This document shows, one piece after another, positions 42,669 to 51,668 of a stretch of 64,000 nucleotides of DNA. The notes below the pieces were generated by a model, which saw only the letters and a list, made by a program, of their open reading frames with translations, did not search any database and had not been told where the DNA came from. The stretch covers positions 1-64,000 of the forward strand of contig NZ_BJVJ01000033.1 of NCBI RefSeq assembly GCF_007989085.1, written 5' to 3'. The position numbers and the translations under genes were made by a program. The stretch's first letter is position 1. The number at the start of each line of letters is the position of its first letter. Origin of the DNA: Pseudonocardia sulfidoxydans NBRC 16205. Lineage in GTDB: Bacteria; Actinomycetota; Actinomycetes; Mycobacteriales; Pseudonocardiaceae.

Positions 42669-43631
42669 GTGAAGCTGCTGGTCACGGGTGGGGCGGGCTA
42701 CGTGGGCAGCGTGTGTGCCGCCCATCTGCTGGAGGCCGGCCACGACGTCGTCGTCCTCGACGACCTGTCGACCGGGCACCGCGACGCCGTCCCGGGCGGG
42801 GCCCGCTTCGTGGAGGCCGATCTGGCCGAGGCCGCGGGCGACCTGCTCGGCGAGGGCTTCGACGGCGTGCTCCACTTCGCGGCGCGGTCGCTGGTCGGCG
42901 AGTCGGTGCAGAAGCCGGAGATCTACTGGCAGGCCAACGTCGTGACGACGCTGCGGCTGCTGGAGGCGATCCGCACCCACGCCACCCCGAGGCTGGTGTT
43001 CTCCTCGACCGCGGCGACCTACGGCGAGCCCGAGAGCGTGCCGATCCGGGAGGACTCCCCCACCCGCCCGACCAACCCGTACGGCGCGAGCAAGCTCGCG
43101 ATCGACCACATGATCACCTCGTACGCGGCCGCGCACGGCCTGGCCGCGACGAGCCTGCGGTACTTCAACGTCGCCGGCGCCCACGACCGCTTCGGCGAGC
43201 GGCACACCGTCGAGACCCACCTGATCCCGATCGTGCTGCAGGTCGCCGCGGGCACCCGTGAGTCGGTGCAGATGTTCGGCGACGACTGGGACACCCCGGA
43301 CGGCACGTGCGTGCGCGACTACATCCACGTCGACGACCTGGCCGACGCCCACCTGCGCGCCCTGGACCGGGCGACGCCGGGGGTGCACGCGATCTACAAC
43401 CTGGGCAACGGTCACGGTTTCTCGGTCCGCGAGGTCGTGGAGGCGTGCCGGGAGGTCACCGGTCACCCGATCCCGGCCGAGGTGGCCCCGCGCCGGGCGG
43501 GCGACCCGGCTGTCCTCGTCGCCTCCAGCGAGCGGGCGCGCACGGAGCTGGGCTGGGCGCCCACCCGGACCACGCTGGCCGACATGGTCGGCGACGCGTG
43601 GCGCTTCACGCAGCAGCGACAGCAGAGCTGA
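42669..43631 (+). CDS. galE: GalE, UDP-glucose 4-epimerase
   Basis: 320 aa from a GTG at 42669, directly after GGAGGA. NAD-binding GGAGYVGS begins at residue 7. The catalytic residues lie in [11 protein letters not shown] (Ser/Thr) and NPYGASK (Tyr-x-x-x-Lys). LRYFNVAGA and [12 protein letters not shown] are typical of GalE. It supplies UDP-galactose for envelope glycans. The gene follows ideR in the same direction, an arrangement also known for dtxR-galE in corynebacteria, though a 171-nt gap leaves room for its own promoter. Confidence 0.93.
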   Translation: MKLLVTGGAGYVGSVCAAHLLEAGHDVVVLDDLSTGHRDAVPGGARFVEADLAEAAGDLLGEGFDGVLHFAARSLVGESVQKPEIYWQANVVTTLRLLEAIRTHATPRLVFSSTAATYGEPESVPIREDSPTRPTNPYGASKLAIDHMITSYAAAHGLAATSLRYFNVAGAHDRFGERHTVETHLIPIVLQVAAGTRESVQMFGDDWDTPDGTCVRDYIHVDDLADAHLRALDRATPGVHAIYNLGNGHGFSVREVVEACREVTGHPIPAEVAPRRAGDPAVLVASSERARTELGWAPTRTTLADMVGDAWRFTQQRQQS

Positions 43632-43672
43632 CCTCGCGCGGCTCCCGGCGGCGAGACGCCCGACCAGGGCGG

Positions 43673-44731
43673 TCACCACTGGCCGTCGGCCAGCCACGCC
43701 CGTACCTGGGCCGGGCCGAACCCGTTCGCGAGGGCCTCGGCCAGCGCCTCGGCGAGCCGGTGTCCGGGCCAGGCCTGCCGGGCCCGGTCGACCGCGATGT
43801 TGGCCAGCGCCCCGTCGCCGCGGGCGAGCGCGGCGACGGCGAGCAGCGCCGCCGCTTCGGCCGACTCCGGTTCGGGAGTCTCGCGGACGAGCGCGGCCCA
43901 CAGCTGCTCGGCCGTCGCCGCGCGGGGGCCGATGCACTCGCGCAGGGCCGCGTCGCGCACCTCCGGTGTCTGCAGCGCGACGGCCAGGTCGAGGACGCGC
44001 GCGTCGTCGAGGACGAGGGTGGCGGCCGCGGTGGCGCCGAGGGCGGATTCCAGTGCGGCCTGCGCCGAGGTCATGTCGAGGGACGCGGCGTGCAGGTCCA
44101 GCTCGCGGTCGAACAGCGCGGCGCGGCGACGCAGCCGCTCGACGTCGGGAGCCTGCAGCGACGCGACGATCTCGGTCCGGGACGCCCGCACGACCGCCCC
44201 CGCGACGACGGCCGCGGCGGTGAGCGGCAGCGCGTGCGCGTCGGCGACCGTCCCGGAGCACCCGCAGGGGTCCGTGCACGCCCAGGCGGCGCCGGCCGTC
44301 GTCGCCGCTGTCCACACCCGGGTACCGACCACGCTCACGCCCGCGGCGAGCAGGGCCGCGGCCGCGGCGTCGACGAGGTCCGGTACCCCCGGGGCGGGTC
44401 CGCCGTCGACCGGGCCGTCCACGACGACGACGGCCGCGCCGAGCGGCCCCGGGCCGGCGGCATCGACGAGGCAGCGCGCCACCATGTCGCACAGCTCGTC
44501 GACGTCGTCGGGGTTGTCCGGGCCCGGTAGGTCGGCACGCAGCGTCACTCCGACGGTGCGCAGGCCCGGGCCGTGGGTGGACACCACGACCAGCGAGCGT
44601 TCGGGATGGAACCCGAGCAGGACGGGGACGGCGGCGACGAGCTCGCCCGGCCCGCGTACCGAGGTGGGCGTGCGGCGGCCGGCGGGGTGGCGGGCCGAGC
44701 GGGAGGGTCCTGCGGAGGTCATGGGCGCCAT
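43673..44731 (-). CDS. DUF4192 family protein
   Basis: 352 aa from the ATG at 44731 (44722 is an alternative). The N-terminal VRGPGELVAAVPVLLGFHPERSLVVVS is the hallmark of DUF4192, an actinobacterial family without known function. Later segments ALPLTAAAVVAGAVVRASRTEI and AALLAVAALARGDGALANIAVDRA resemble the TPR-like helical C-terminus. The middle CTDPCGCSGTVAD carries three cysteines. No signal peptide is seen. It converges on galE. Confidence 0.85.
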   Translation of the reverse strand: MAPMTSAGPSRSARHPAGRRTPTSVRGPGELVAAVPVLLGFHPERSLVVVSTHGPGLRTVGVTLRADLPGPDNPDDVDELCDMVARCLVDAAGPGPLGAAVVVVDGPVDGGPAPGVPDLVDAAAAALLAAGVSVVGTRVWTAATTAGAAWACTDPCGCSGTVADAHALPLTAAAVVAGAVVRASRTEIVASLQAPDVERLRRRAALFDRELDLHAASLDMTSAQAALESALGATAAATLVLDDARVLDLAVALQTPEVRDAALRECIGPRAATAEQLWAALVRETPEPESAEAAALLAVAALARGDGALANIAVDRARQAWPGHRLAEALAEALANGFGPAQVRAWLADGQW

Positions 44732-44943
44732 CGTGCGGGCCCGGGCCGACGCCCGGGCGCGCCCGCCCGACCCCTGTGGACAACCCCGCCGCGGACCCCT
44801 TGCGGGACGCACGATGTGGATGAACCGGAACACCCGCGGCCGTTCGCACCAGTCCTGTCGGGGCGCCCTGCTTGGCTGCGAGGGGGACGTGCGCCCGGCT
44901 CGCGATGGCCGGCCGCGAACCCGGCGCCGGAACGGCTACCGCA

Positions 44944-45825
44944 TCACTGGTAGCGGAAGCCGTGCGAGTTGAGCCAGCCGCGGGGGTCGATCTTCTGCCC
45001 GCCGGGGGTCTGGACCTCGATGTGCAGGTGCGGGCCGGTGGACTGGCCGCGGTTGCCGACCTCGGCGATCTGCTGCCCGGCGGTCACCTTCTGCCCGACC
45101 TGCACCATCGACCGGTTGATGTGGCCGTACACGGTGATCGTGCCGTCGGCGTGCTGCACGCGGACCCACAGCCCGAAGCCGCTGGCGGGCCCGGAGCTGA
45201 TGACGACACCGTCGATCGGGACGCGGATGGGGGTGCCGATGGGCGCCGCGATGTCGAGTCCGGCGTGCATCACGCCGCCGCGCATGCCGAAGCCGGAGCT
45301 GACGCGGCCGGTGACGATCTGGACGGCGCGCTTGGCCTCCTCCGCCTTGGCCTGGGCCTCCTCGGCGGCCTTCGCGGCGGCGGCCTGCTGTGCGGCGGCC
45401 TGCCGGGCGAGGGCGGCGTCGACCTGCTGTTGCGTGGAGGCGACGAGGTCGGCACCGCGGTCGGAGACGACCTGCAGGACGTCGGGCGAGATCGCGGGGG
45501 CGTCGTCCGACGCGAGCGCCGCGACGTCGGCGCCCGTGACGGGACCGGTGACGTCGGCGCCCGGCGCGCCCGACGGGCCGCCGACGGAGGTGCCGGTGCT
45601 CAGCAGGGCGGTGACGTCGGGCGGCGACAGGGCGCCGCTGTACACGGCCTGGGCCGTGACGGCGACGGCGCCGCCGGCGAGGACGGTCGCGATGATGCGC
45701 GCGGGGAGCGCGCCTGACAGGGGTGTGGCGCGGTGCGCACCGCCCGTCCCCGGGCCCGTCGCGAGGACGGGCCACGAGGACTTCGGGTGCGCGCGACGGC
45801 CACTGGGGGAGCGATGCCGTGACAC
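44944..45825 (-). CDS. M23-family peptidoglycan endopeptidase (LytM domain), membrane-anchored or secreted
   Basis: 293 aa from a GTG at 45825 with GGAAGGAAA upstream. A hydrophobic segment (IIATVLAGGAVAVTAQAVY) follows a basic N-terminus. A coiled coil (QQQVDAALARQAAAQQAAAA to KAEEAKRAV) separates it from the LytM domain. The Zn site is intact: HAGLDIAAP and GPHLHIEV, with SSGFGMRGG in front. It should cut peptide cross-links of peptidoglycan or act as an amidase activator. I looked for a c-di-AMP riboswitch, common before such genes in actinobacteria, and did not find one. Confidence 0.9.
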   Translation of the reverse strand: MSRHRSPSGRRAHPKSSWPVLATGPGTGGAHRATPLSGALPARIIATVLAGGAVAVTAQAVYSGALSPPDVTALLSTGTSVGGPSGAPGADVTGPVTGADVAALASDDAPAISPDVLQVVSDRGADLVASTQQQVDAALARQAAAQQAAAAKAAEEAQAKAEEAKRAVQIVTGRVSSGFGMRGGVMHAGLDIAAPIGTPIRVPIDGVVISSGPASGFGLWVRVQHADGTITVYGHINRSMVQVGQKVTAGQQIAEVGNRGQSTGPHLHIEVQTPGGQKIDPRGWLNSHGFRYQ

Positions 45826-46208
45826 GACTTTCCTTCCGGATCCTGCGCCGCGGCCGGACGTCCCGTGGGGGCGGGTGGATCGATCGGGGGTTCGATCCGT
45901 GTCCGTTCCGTGACCGCGCCGTGATGCGATCCGAGAGGGACGCTAGCCCGGGCAGACGGGGCGGGTTGCAGATCCGGGACGTTGCTGAGGCAACCGGATC
46001 GAGTGACGCGGTGAGCGGCCGACCCGGCGCGTCGCACAGAAACGCCGTCGCATTCACCGGCCGTTCACCGTTCCGAGACGTGCATGGCGCCGATTCACAG
46101 ACACGTACGGTGACGACCAGTCGCCCTCTGCAGCGCGGACGGGACGGGCGCCACACCGCCCGACCGGTCGTCGTCCGGGGACCGGTCGGACGCGTGACCT
46201 GCGGGAGA
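45826..46208. other. 383-nt spacer between oxidoreductase and M23 peptidase genes
   Basis: Both flanking genes run on the minus strand. The spacer holds a hairpin at 45971-46000, two GGTGAACGG/CGGTGAATG-like repeats on the minus strand near 46040-46075, and probably the promoter of the peptidase gene. No ORF with a ribosome site was found. Confidence 0.6.
45971..46000 (-). terminator. Two-part hairpin, possible terminator of the oxidoreductase gene
   Basis: On the plus strand GATCCG pairs with CGGATC and the inner GTTGC pairs with GCAAC around TGAG, with a 4-nt bulge on one side. It lies about 210 nt after the oxidoreductase stop. Confidence 0.4.
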
Positions 46209-49200
46209 TCAGGAACGAGCGGGGTCTGTCCCGTCAAGTGGGGAGACGGGGTGGCCGAGCTCGGCCCGTCGCACCCGGTAGCGCTCGACGGCGGCGAGCT
46301 TGACGTCCTCGTACCCGCGGACGAGATCGGCCGTGCGGGCGACCTCCACGGCCGTCGGCAGCGAGTCCGGGTCGAGCGTGGCGGCGAGGCCCCGGACCGT
46401 CGCGCGGTACTCGTCGCGCAGGGCGCGTTCGAGCCTGCGCACAGCGGTCCGGCCGAAGGGGTCCAGCGGCGTCGCGCGCAGCGCTTTGCCGCGGGCGAGC
46501 GTGCGCAGCACAGGCCGCATCCAGGGCCCGAGCGCGATCTTCGTCGAACGGCCGGCGGCCCGCAGGACGGGCGGGTGCAGGCGGTAGCGCATACCGGCAC
46601 CGCCCGGGACCTCGGCGGCGAGCGCAGCCTCGAAGACCGGGTCGGTGAGCAGCCGGGCGACCTCGTACTCGTCCTTGTAGGCGGTGAGCCTGTAGAGACC
46701 GCGCGCGACGGCGTCGGTGAACTCGCCCTGCCCCCCGGCCGCGGACTCGGCCGACCAGGCCTCGCGGACGACCGCGGCGTACTCGCGGGCGGTCCGCGCC
46801 GACTGGAACCCGACGAGCCGCGCGGCCCGGTCCTCGGCGACCTCACGCACGGCGTCGGGAAGCACGTCGAGGCCCAGGCCTGCGGGCGGCACGCGAGGAG
46901 CGGGCGCGGCGGTGGGTGCGCCGACGGCGGCGGCGAACGCGGCGGGGTCCGCCACGGCCACCCGGCCCCAGCCGAACGCGGAGGTGTTGACGGCGACGGC
47001 GACGCCGTTGAGCCCGATCGCCCACTCGATCGCCTCTGCGCTGATGGGCAGTGCACCGGCCTGGCAGGCGGCGCCGAGCAGCAGCATGTTGGCGGGCATC
47101 GCGTCGCCGAAGAGGGCGACCGCGGCCCCCGAGGCGTCGAGCGCCACGACGTCGGCACACCGTCCGGCGATCCGCGCGACGAGCGCCTCAGGAGAAGGTG
47201 CGGTGACCGACGCGTCGCGGACCATGGCCCCCGTCGGCATCGGCGAGACCGACACCACGGCCGTCGTGTCGTCGGGCGAGGCGTAGCCGAGGTTGCGCGC
47301 GTCGGCGCCGACGAGCGCGTCGAAGGCCAGGTAGCAGCGCGCCTGGGCGGGCCCGACCCGGTTGGCGGGCCCGAGCGCGGCCTCCGACGCGGCGATCCGC
47401 AGGTGCGAGACGACGGGCCCGGCCTTCTGCGAGAGCCCGGTCTGGTCGACGCCGTGCACGGCCAGCCCCTGGTGGACCGCGGCCGAGGCGAGCACCTGGT
47501 TGACGGTCACGATCCCGGTTCCACCGATCCCGGCGAGCAAGACGTCCCCGGCCGGGGCGACGACGGCAGCCGGTACCGAGGGCGGTGCGGGGCGTTCGCC
47601 GGCAGTGGCCCGGGTCTCGGACGAAAGAACGGTCACGAACGACGGGCAGTCCCCGTCGAGACACGAGTAGTCGGTGTTGCAGGAGGACTGGTCGATGCGG
47701 GTCTTGCGCCCGAGCGGGGTCTCGACCGGTTGCACGGACAGGCAGTTGCTCTTCACCCCGCAGTCGCCGCAGCCCTCGCACACCTCCTCGTTGATGACGA
47801 CGCGCATCGGCCGGACGGCGAGCTCGCCGCGCTTGCGCAGCCGTCGCGACTCGGCGGCGCAACGCTGGTCGTAGATCAGGACGGTGACGCCGGAGGTCTC
47901 CCCCAGCACGCGTTGGGCCTCGTCGAAACGGTCGCGGTGCCAGAGGTCGACGCCGCGGGGCAGCGGCGGCAGGGATCGGTAGCGGGAGGGTTCGTCGGCA
48001 CACACGAGCACCCGGGTGACGCCTTCGGCCAGCAGCTTCGCCGCGAGCGCCGGGACCTCGAGCCCGCCCTCGGCGTCCTGCCCGCCGGTCATGGCGACGG
48101 CCCGGTTGTAGAGGAGCTTGTAGGTGATCGACACCCCGGCGGCGACGCAGGCCTGCACGGCGAGCTGCCCGGAGTGGGCGAAGGTGCCGTCGCCCATGTT
48201 CTGGTACATGTGCCGGGCGTCGGTGAAGGGCGACTGCCCGATCCACTGCGCGCCCTCGCCGCCCATCTGCGTGATCGACGAGACCTCGCTGACCGGCCGG
48301 TGGGTGAGCGCGACCATCGCGTGGCAGCCGATGCCGCCGCCGGCGACCGCGCCGTCGGGGACGACCGTCGACCGGTTGTGCGGGCACCCGGAGCAGAAGT
48401 AGGGAGTCCGAGCGACCGGTAGCAGCTCCAGAGACGGAAGCGGCCGCGCCTCGGCAGGCAGGGACACCCGGCCCGCGAGCACCCGCCGCAACGGCCCCGT
48501 CAGCACCCCCGCGGTCAGCTCCCCCGCGACCGGCACCAGCGGGCGCCCGTCACCGGAGGCAGACCCGACGACGACCGGCGCCGACGCGAGCCCGTACAGC
48601 GCGTCCCGCACCCCCGTCTCGAGGAACGGTGTCTTCTCCTCGACGACGAGCACGGTGTCGAGGCCTTCGGCGAACTCACGCAGGACGCTGCGCTGCACCG
48701 GCGAGACCATGCCCATGCGCAGCAGCCGGATTCCGGCGCGGCGGCAGCCGTCGTCGTCGAGTCCCAGGTCGCGCAGCGCCTGGCGGGTGTCGGTGAACGC
48801 CTTGCCCGCGGCGACGATCCCCAGCCACGCGCCGGGGGTGTCGAGCTCGACGGCGTTGACCGGGTTGGCCTCGAGGAACGCCTCGACCATGGCGCGCCGC
48901 GGCCCGTAGAGCTGCGCCTCGGCGTCGAGCGAGCCGGGCGGGACGAGCGTCGGGACCTGCCGGTACTCCCAGGGTCGCCCCTCCCATTCCAGGTCGGGCA
49001 CGGTGATGTCGACGTCGCCGCAGTCGGCGTCGAGGGTCCACACGCCGTCGGCGACGTCGGCGGTGATCTTCATGCCGACCCACATTCCCGACGCCCGCGA
49101 CAACGCCACCCCGTAGCGGCCGAGCCGGACGATGTCCGCGGCGCTCGACGGGTAGAGCACGGGCAGTCCGTAGCCGTGGAGGGTCCGTTCGGAGATGCAG

Positions 49201-49706
49201 GGGATGGTCGACGACTTGCAGCTCGGGTCGTCGCCCGCGAGCACGAGGACGCCGCCGGACGGGTGGGCGCCACACATGTTGCCGTGCCGCAGGGGGTCGC
49301 CCGCCCGGTCGACGCCGGGGGCCTTGCCGTACCAGACGCCGACGGCGCCGTCGACGGTCCGGCCGTGGCCGGGCACCTCGACCTGGCTGCCCCAGATCGC
49401 GGTGGCGGCGAGCTCCTCGTTGACCCCTGGCACGAAGGTGAGCCCGGCGGTCTCGACGAGCTCGGGCGCGGCGGCGAGGGTCTTGTCGAGTCCGCCCAGC
49501 GGCGAGCCCTGGTAGCCGGAGACGAACGACGCGGTGCGCAGCCCGGCGCGGGCGTCGGCGGCGTGCTGTTCGACGAGCAGGCGCGCGATGGCCTGCACGC
49601 CGGTGAGCAGCACGGGGCCGGTGCCGGGGCGGTAGCGGTCGGTCAGGGAGAAGTCCACGGACTCCCGCGGCCCGGTCTCCCGCTGCCCACTGTCCTGCAG
49701 GGTCAT
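46209..49706 (-). CDS. Indolepyruvate ferredoxin oxidoreductase (fused subunits)
   Basis: 1165 aa from the ATG at 49706. It oxidatively decarboxylates aryl- or branched-chain 2-oxo acids to acyl-CoA with ferredoxin as acceptor. The N-terminal TPP half contains FVSGYQGSPLGGLDKTL and NEELAATAIWGSQ. A CSGCPHNRST motif and a ferredoxin-like CEGCGDCGVKSNC cluster are followed by the CoA-binding gamma-like domain (LLAGIGGTGIVTVNQVLA). All three regions are in one chain, as in aerobic proteobacterial and actinobacterial forms. Subunits are in the order expected. It is probably linked with the upstream acyl-CoA ligase. Confidence 0.93.
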   Translation of the reverse strand: MTLQDSGQRETGPRESVDFSLTDRYRPGTGPVLLTGVQAIARLLVEQHAADARAGLRTASFVSGYQGSPLGGLDKTLAAAPELVETAGLTFVPGVNEELAATAIWGSQVEVPGHGRTVDGAVGVWYGKAPGVDRAGDPLRHGNMCGAHPSGGVLVLAGDDPSCKSSTIPCISERTLHGYGLPVLYPSSAADIVRLGRYGVALSRASGMWVGMKITADVADGVWTLDADCGDVDITVPDLEWEGRPWEYRQVPTLVPPGSLDAEAQLYGPRRAMVEAFLEANPVNAVELDTPGAWLGIVAAGKAFTDTRQALRDLGLDDDGCRRAGIRLLRMGMVSPVQRSVLREFAEGLDTVLVVEEKTPFLETGVRDALYGLASAPVVVGSASGDGRPLVPVAGELTAGVLTGPLRRVLAGRVSLPAEARPLPSLELLPVARTPYFCSGCPHNRSTVVPDGAVAGGGIGCHAMVALTHRPVSEVSSITQMGGEGAQWIGQSPFTDARHMYQNMGDGTFAHSGQLAVQACVAAGVSITYKLLYNRAVAMTGGQDAEGGLEVPALAAKLLAEGVTRVLVCADEPSRYRSLPPLPRGVDLWHRDRFDEAQRVLGETSGVTVLIYDQRCAAESRRLRKRGELAVRPMRVVINEEVCEGCGDCGVKSNCLSVQPVETPLGRKTRIDQSSCNTDYSCLDGDCPSFVTVLSSETRATAGERPAPPSVPAAVVAPAGDVLLAGIGGTGIVTVNQVLASAAVHQGLAVHGVDQTGLSQKAGPVVSHLRIAASEAALGPANRVGPAQARCYLAFDALVGADARNLGYASPDDTTAVVSVSPMPTGAMVRDASVTAPSPEALVARIAGRCADVVALDASGAAVALFGDAMPANMLLLGAACQAGALPISAEAIEWAIGLNGVAVAVNTSAFGWGRVAVADPAAFAAAVGAPTAAPAPRVPPAGLGLDVLPDAVREVAEDRAARLVGFQSARTAREYAAVVREAWSAESAAGGQGEFTDAVARGLYRLTAYKDEYEVARLLTDPVFEAALAAEVPGGAGMRYRLHPPVLRAAGRSTKIALGPWMRPVLRTLARGKALRATPLDPFGRTAVRRLERALRDEYRATVRGLAATLDPDSLPTAVEVARTADLVRGYEDVKLAAVERYRVRRAELGHPVSPLDGTDPARS

Positions 49707-49807
49707 GCGCCCCACCTTCTCACCGCGGGCCCGGATCCGCGGAACACCCGTTCCGATCAGCGCAACGGCGCGGGCCGCGATGCGCCGGGGTCGAGCGCTC
49801 GACCCTC

Positions 49808-49847
49808 GTGAGCGGCAATAGTCGCTACAGCGACTATTGCCGCTCAC
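49808..49847. terminator. Perfect 19-bp hairpin after the acyl-CoA ligase gene
   Basis: Arms GTGAGCGGCAATAGTCGCT and complement surround the dinucleotide AC. It begins 5 nt past the ligase stop (49853, minus strand) and lies 101 nt before the oxidoreductase start. Unlike the other stems in the window it is not GC-only (the arms include AATA). Confidence 0.85.
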
Positions 49848-49852
49848 AGCGG

Positions 49853-51421
49853 CTACTGGATGCGGCGCTCCACGCCCGCCCAGGCCTTGTCGCGGAGCAC
49901 GAACTTCTGGATCTTGCCGGTGGAGGTCTTGGGCAGCTCCCCGAACACGACGGTCTTGGGGGCCTTGAACCGGGCCAGCCGCCCGCGAACGTGCTCGACG
50001 ATCTCCTCCTGCGTGACCGACGCCCCGGAGTGGAGGGTGACGTAGGCGGCGGGGACCTCGCCCCAGCGCTCGTCGGGCACCGCGATGACCGCGACCTCCA
50101 GCACCGCGGGATGGTCGGCGATGGCCTGCTCCACCTCCACGCTGGCGATGTTCTCGCCACCGGAGATGATCACGTCCTTGGAGCGGTCGCGCAGCTCGAC
50201 GTAGCCGTCGGGATGCATGACGCCCAGGTCGCCGGTGCGGAACCAGCCGTCGGGGGCCGCGGCGGCGGTGGCCTCGGGGTCGTCGAGGTAGCCGAGCATG
50301 ACGTTGTTGCCGCGCAACGCGATCTGCCCCACCGACGCCCCGTCCGCGGGGAGGTCGGCGCCGTTCTCGTCGACGACGCGGATCGCGCACGCGATCATGT
50401 TGCCGACGCCCTGGCGGGCCTTGAGCCGGGCCTGTTCGCCGCCGTCGAGGCCGTTCCACTCGGGCCGCCAGTCGCAGATCATGGCGGGCCCGAAGGTCTC
50501 GGTGAGGCCGTAGAGGTGGGTGACGTCGAAACCGAGCTCGGCCATCCGCCGCAGGATCGCCGGGGACGGCGGCGCCCCGCCGGTGGCGACCTTCACGACC
50601 CGGTCACCGGGTACGCCGTCGCCGGCCTCGTCGGCGTAGGCGAGCATCGACAGCACGGTGGGGGCGCCGTTGAGATGGGTGACGCCCTCCTCGCGGATGA
50701 GCTGCCACACCCGCGCCGGGTCGACCTTGTCCAGGCACACGTGGGTGCCCGCGGCGGCGGTGACCGCCCACGGGAAGCACCAGCCGTTGCAGTGGAACAT
50801 CGGCAACGTCCACAGGTGCACCGCCGACGGCGACAGCCCGGTGTGTCCGACCATGGCCAGTGCCTGCAGGTAGGCGCCGCGGTGGTGGTACATGACGCCC
50901 TTGGGCTTGCCGGTGGTGCCGGAGGTGTAGTTGACCGACAGCAGCGAGCGTTCGTCGTCGGGGGTGACCGCGAGCGGCTCGGCCCCCGCGAGCAGGGCCT
51001 CGTACTCCTGCCCCGCCCGGATCCGCACCGGCGGCTCCCCGGACACGCGCGAGAACGCGTCGTCGACGAGCGCGTCGAAGACCGGGTCGTGCACCAGTAC
51101 CGCCGCGCGGGAGTGCTCCAGGATGTAGGCGACCTCCCCGGCCGAGAGCCGGGTGTTGATCGCGACCAGCGGCGACCCCGCCCACGGCACCCCGAAGTTC
51201 GACTCCAGCAGCACGTGCGTGTTCGGGGCGAGGAACGCGACGGGCCGCCCACCCGCCAGCGGGGCGAGCCCGCCCGCGAGGCGGCGGCAGCGGTCGTGCA
51301 GTTGGCGGTAGGTCAGCCGCAGGTCCCCGTCGACGACGGCGACGCGGTCACCGTGCGCGGCGGCGGCCCGGTCGAGGTAGGACACCGGTGTCAACGGCTC
51401 GAACGAGAGGTCGGGCTGCAT
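49853..51421 (-). CDS. AMP-dependent acyl-CoA synthetase (medium/long-chain type)
   Basis: 522 aa. Adenylate-forming motifs are all present: A3 VNYTSGTTGKPKGVMYHH, A5 HLYGLTETFGPA, A7 GWFRTGDLGV, A8 RSKDVIISGGENIASVEVE and A10 PKTSTGKIQKF with the catalytic Lys. It activates a fatty or aryl acid to its CoA ester. The following indolepyruvate oxidoreductase suggests aryl or branched acyl substrates, but the hairpin between them argues for separate transcripts. Confidence 0.92.
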   Translation of the reverse strand: MQPDLSFEPLTPVSYLDRAAAAHGDRVAVVDGDLRLTYRQLHDRCRRLAGGLAPLAGGRPVAFLAPNTHVLLESNFGVPWAGSPLVAINTRLSAGEVAYILEHSRAAVLVHDPVFDALVDDAFSRVSGEPPVRIRAGQEYEALLAGAEPLAVTPDDERSLLSVNYTSGTTGKPKGVMYHHRGAYLQALAMVGHTGLSPSAVHLWTLPMFHCNGWCFPWAVTAAAGTHVCLDKVDPARVWQLIREEGVTHLNGAPTVLSMLAYADEAGDGVPGDRVVKVATGGAPPSPAILRRMAELGFDVTHLYGLTETFGPAMICDWRPEWNGLDGGEQARLKARQGVGNMIACAIRVVDENGADLPADGASVGQIALRGNNVMLGYLDDPEATAAAAPDGWFRTGDLGVMHPDGYVELRDRSKDVIISGGENIASVEVEQAIADHPAVLEVAVIAVPDERWGEVPAAYVTLHSGASVTQEEIVEHVRGRLARFKAPKTVVFGELPKTSTGKIQKFVLRDKAWAGVERRIQ

Positions 51422-51466
51422 CCTCCGGACACTGCCAGAACCGGGGGCCGTTGCCCGATGTGAGCC

Positions 51467-51649
51467 TCACCGCTCCGGCGGTGCCCCCGACGGATCCCGC
51501 TCCACTGCCTCGGCGACCCGGGCCTGCAGCCGCTCCCGGATCTCGTCGGGGGTGTAAGCGCGGCGGCGCCGCTCGTCACGGGCGGCGACGACACCCGTCG
51601 CGGCGACCCCGGCGAGCCCGGCCAGTCCTGCCCATTTCCACCAGCGCAC
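51467..51649 (-). CDS. Small single-pass membrane protein
   Basis: 60 aa from a GTG at 51649. It starts MRWWKWAGLAGLAGVAATGVV, one N-terminal TM helix, followed by a basic-acidic cytoplasmic helix (DERRRRAYTPDEIRERLQAR). Short proteins of this kind are common in Pseudonocardiales, and no function is known to me. It is divergent from the NlpC/P60-like gene with a 19-nt gap, so their promoters must overlap. Confidence 0.72.
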   Translation of the reverse strand: MRWWKWAGLAGLAGVAATGVVAARDERRRRAYTPDEIRERLQARVAEAVERDPSGAPPER

Positions 51650-51668
51650 CCGCCTAGGGTATGCGGCC

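Noticed and set aside
45826-46208. c-di-AMP riboswitch before the M23 peptidase
   Set aside because: I could not find the conserved paired elements of that riboswitch class on the minus strand; a covariance-model scan would settle it.
45723-48422. 899-codon plus-strand open frame opposite the indolepyruvate oxidoreductase
   Set aside because: Gly/Arg/Asp-rich shadow of a well-supported minus-strand gene.
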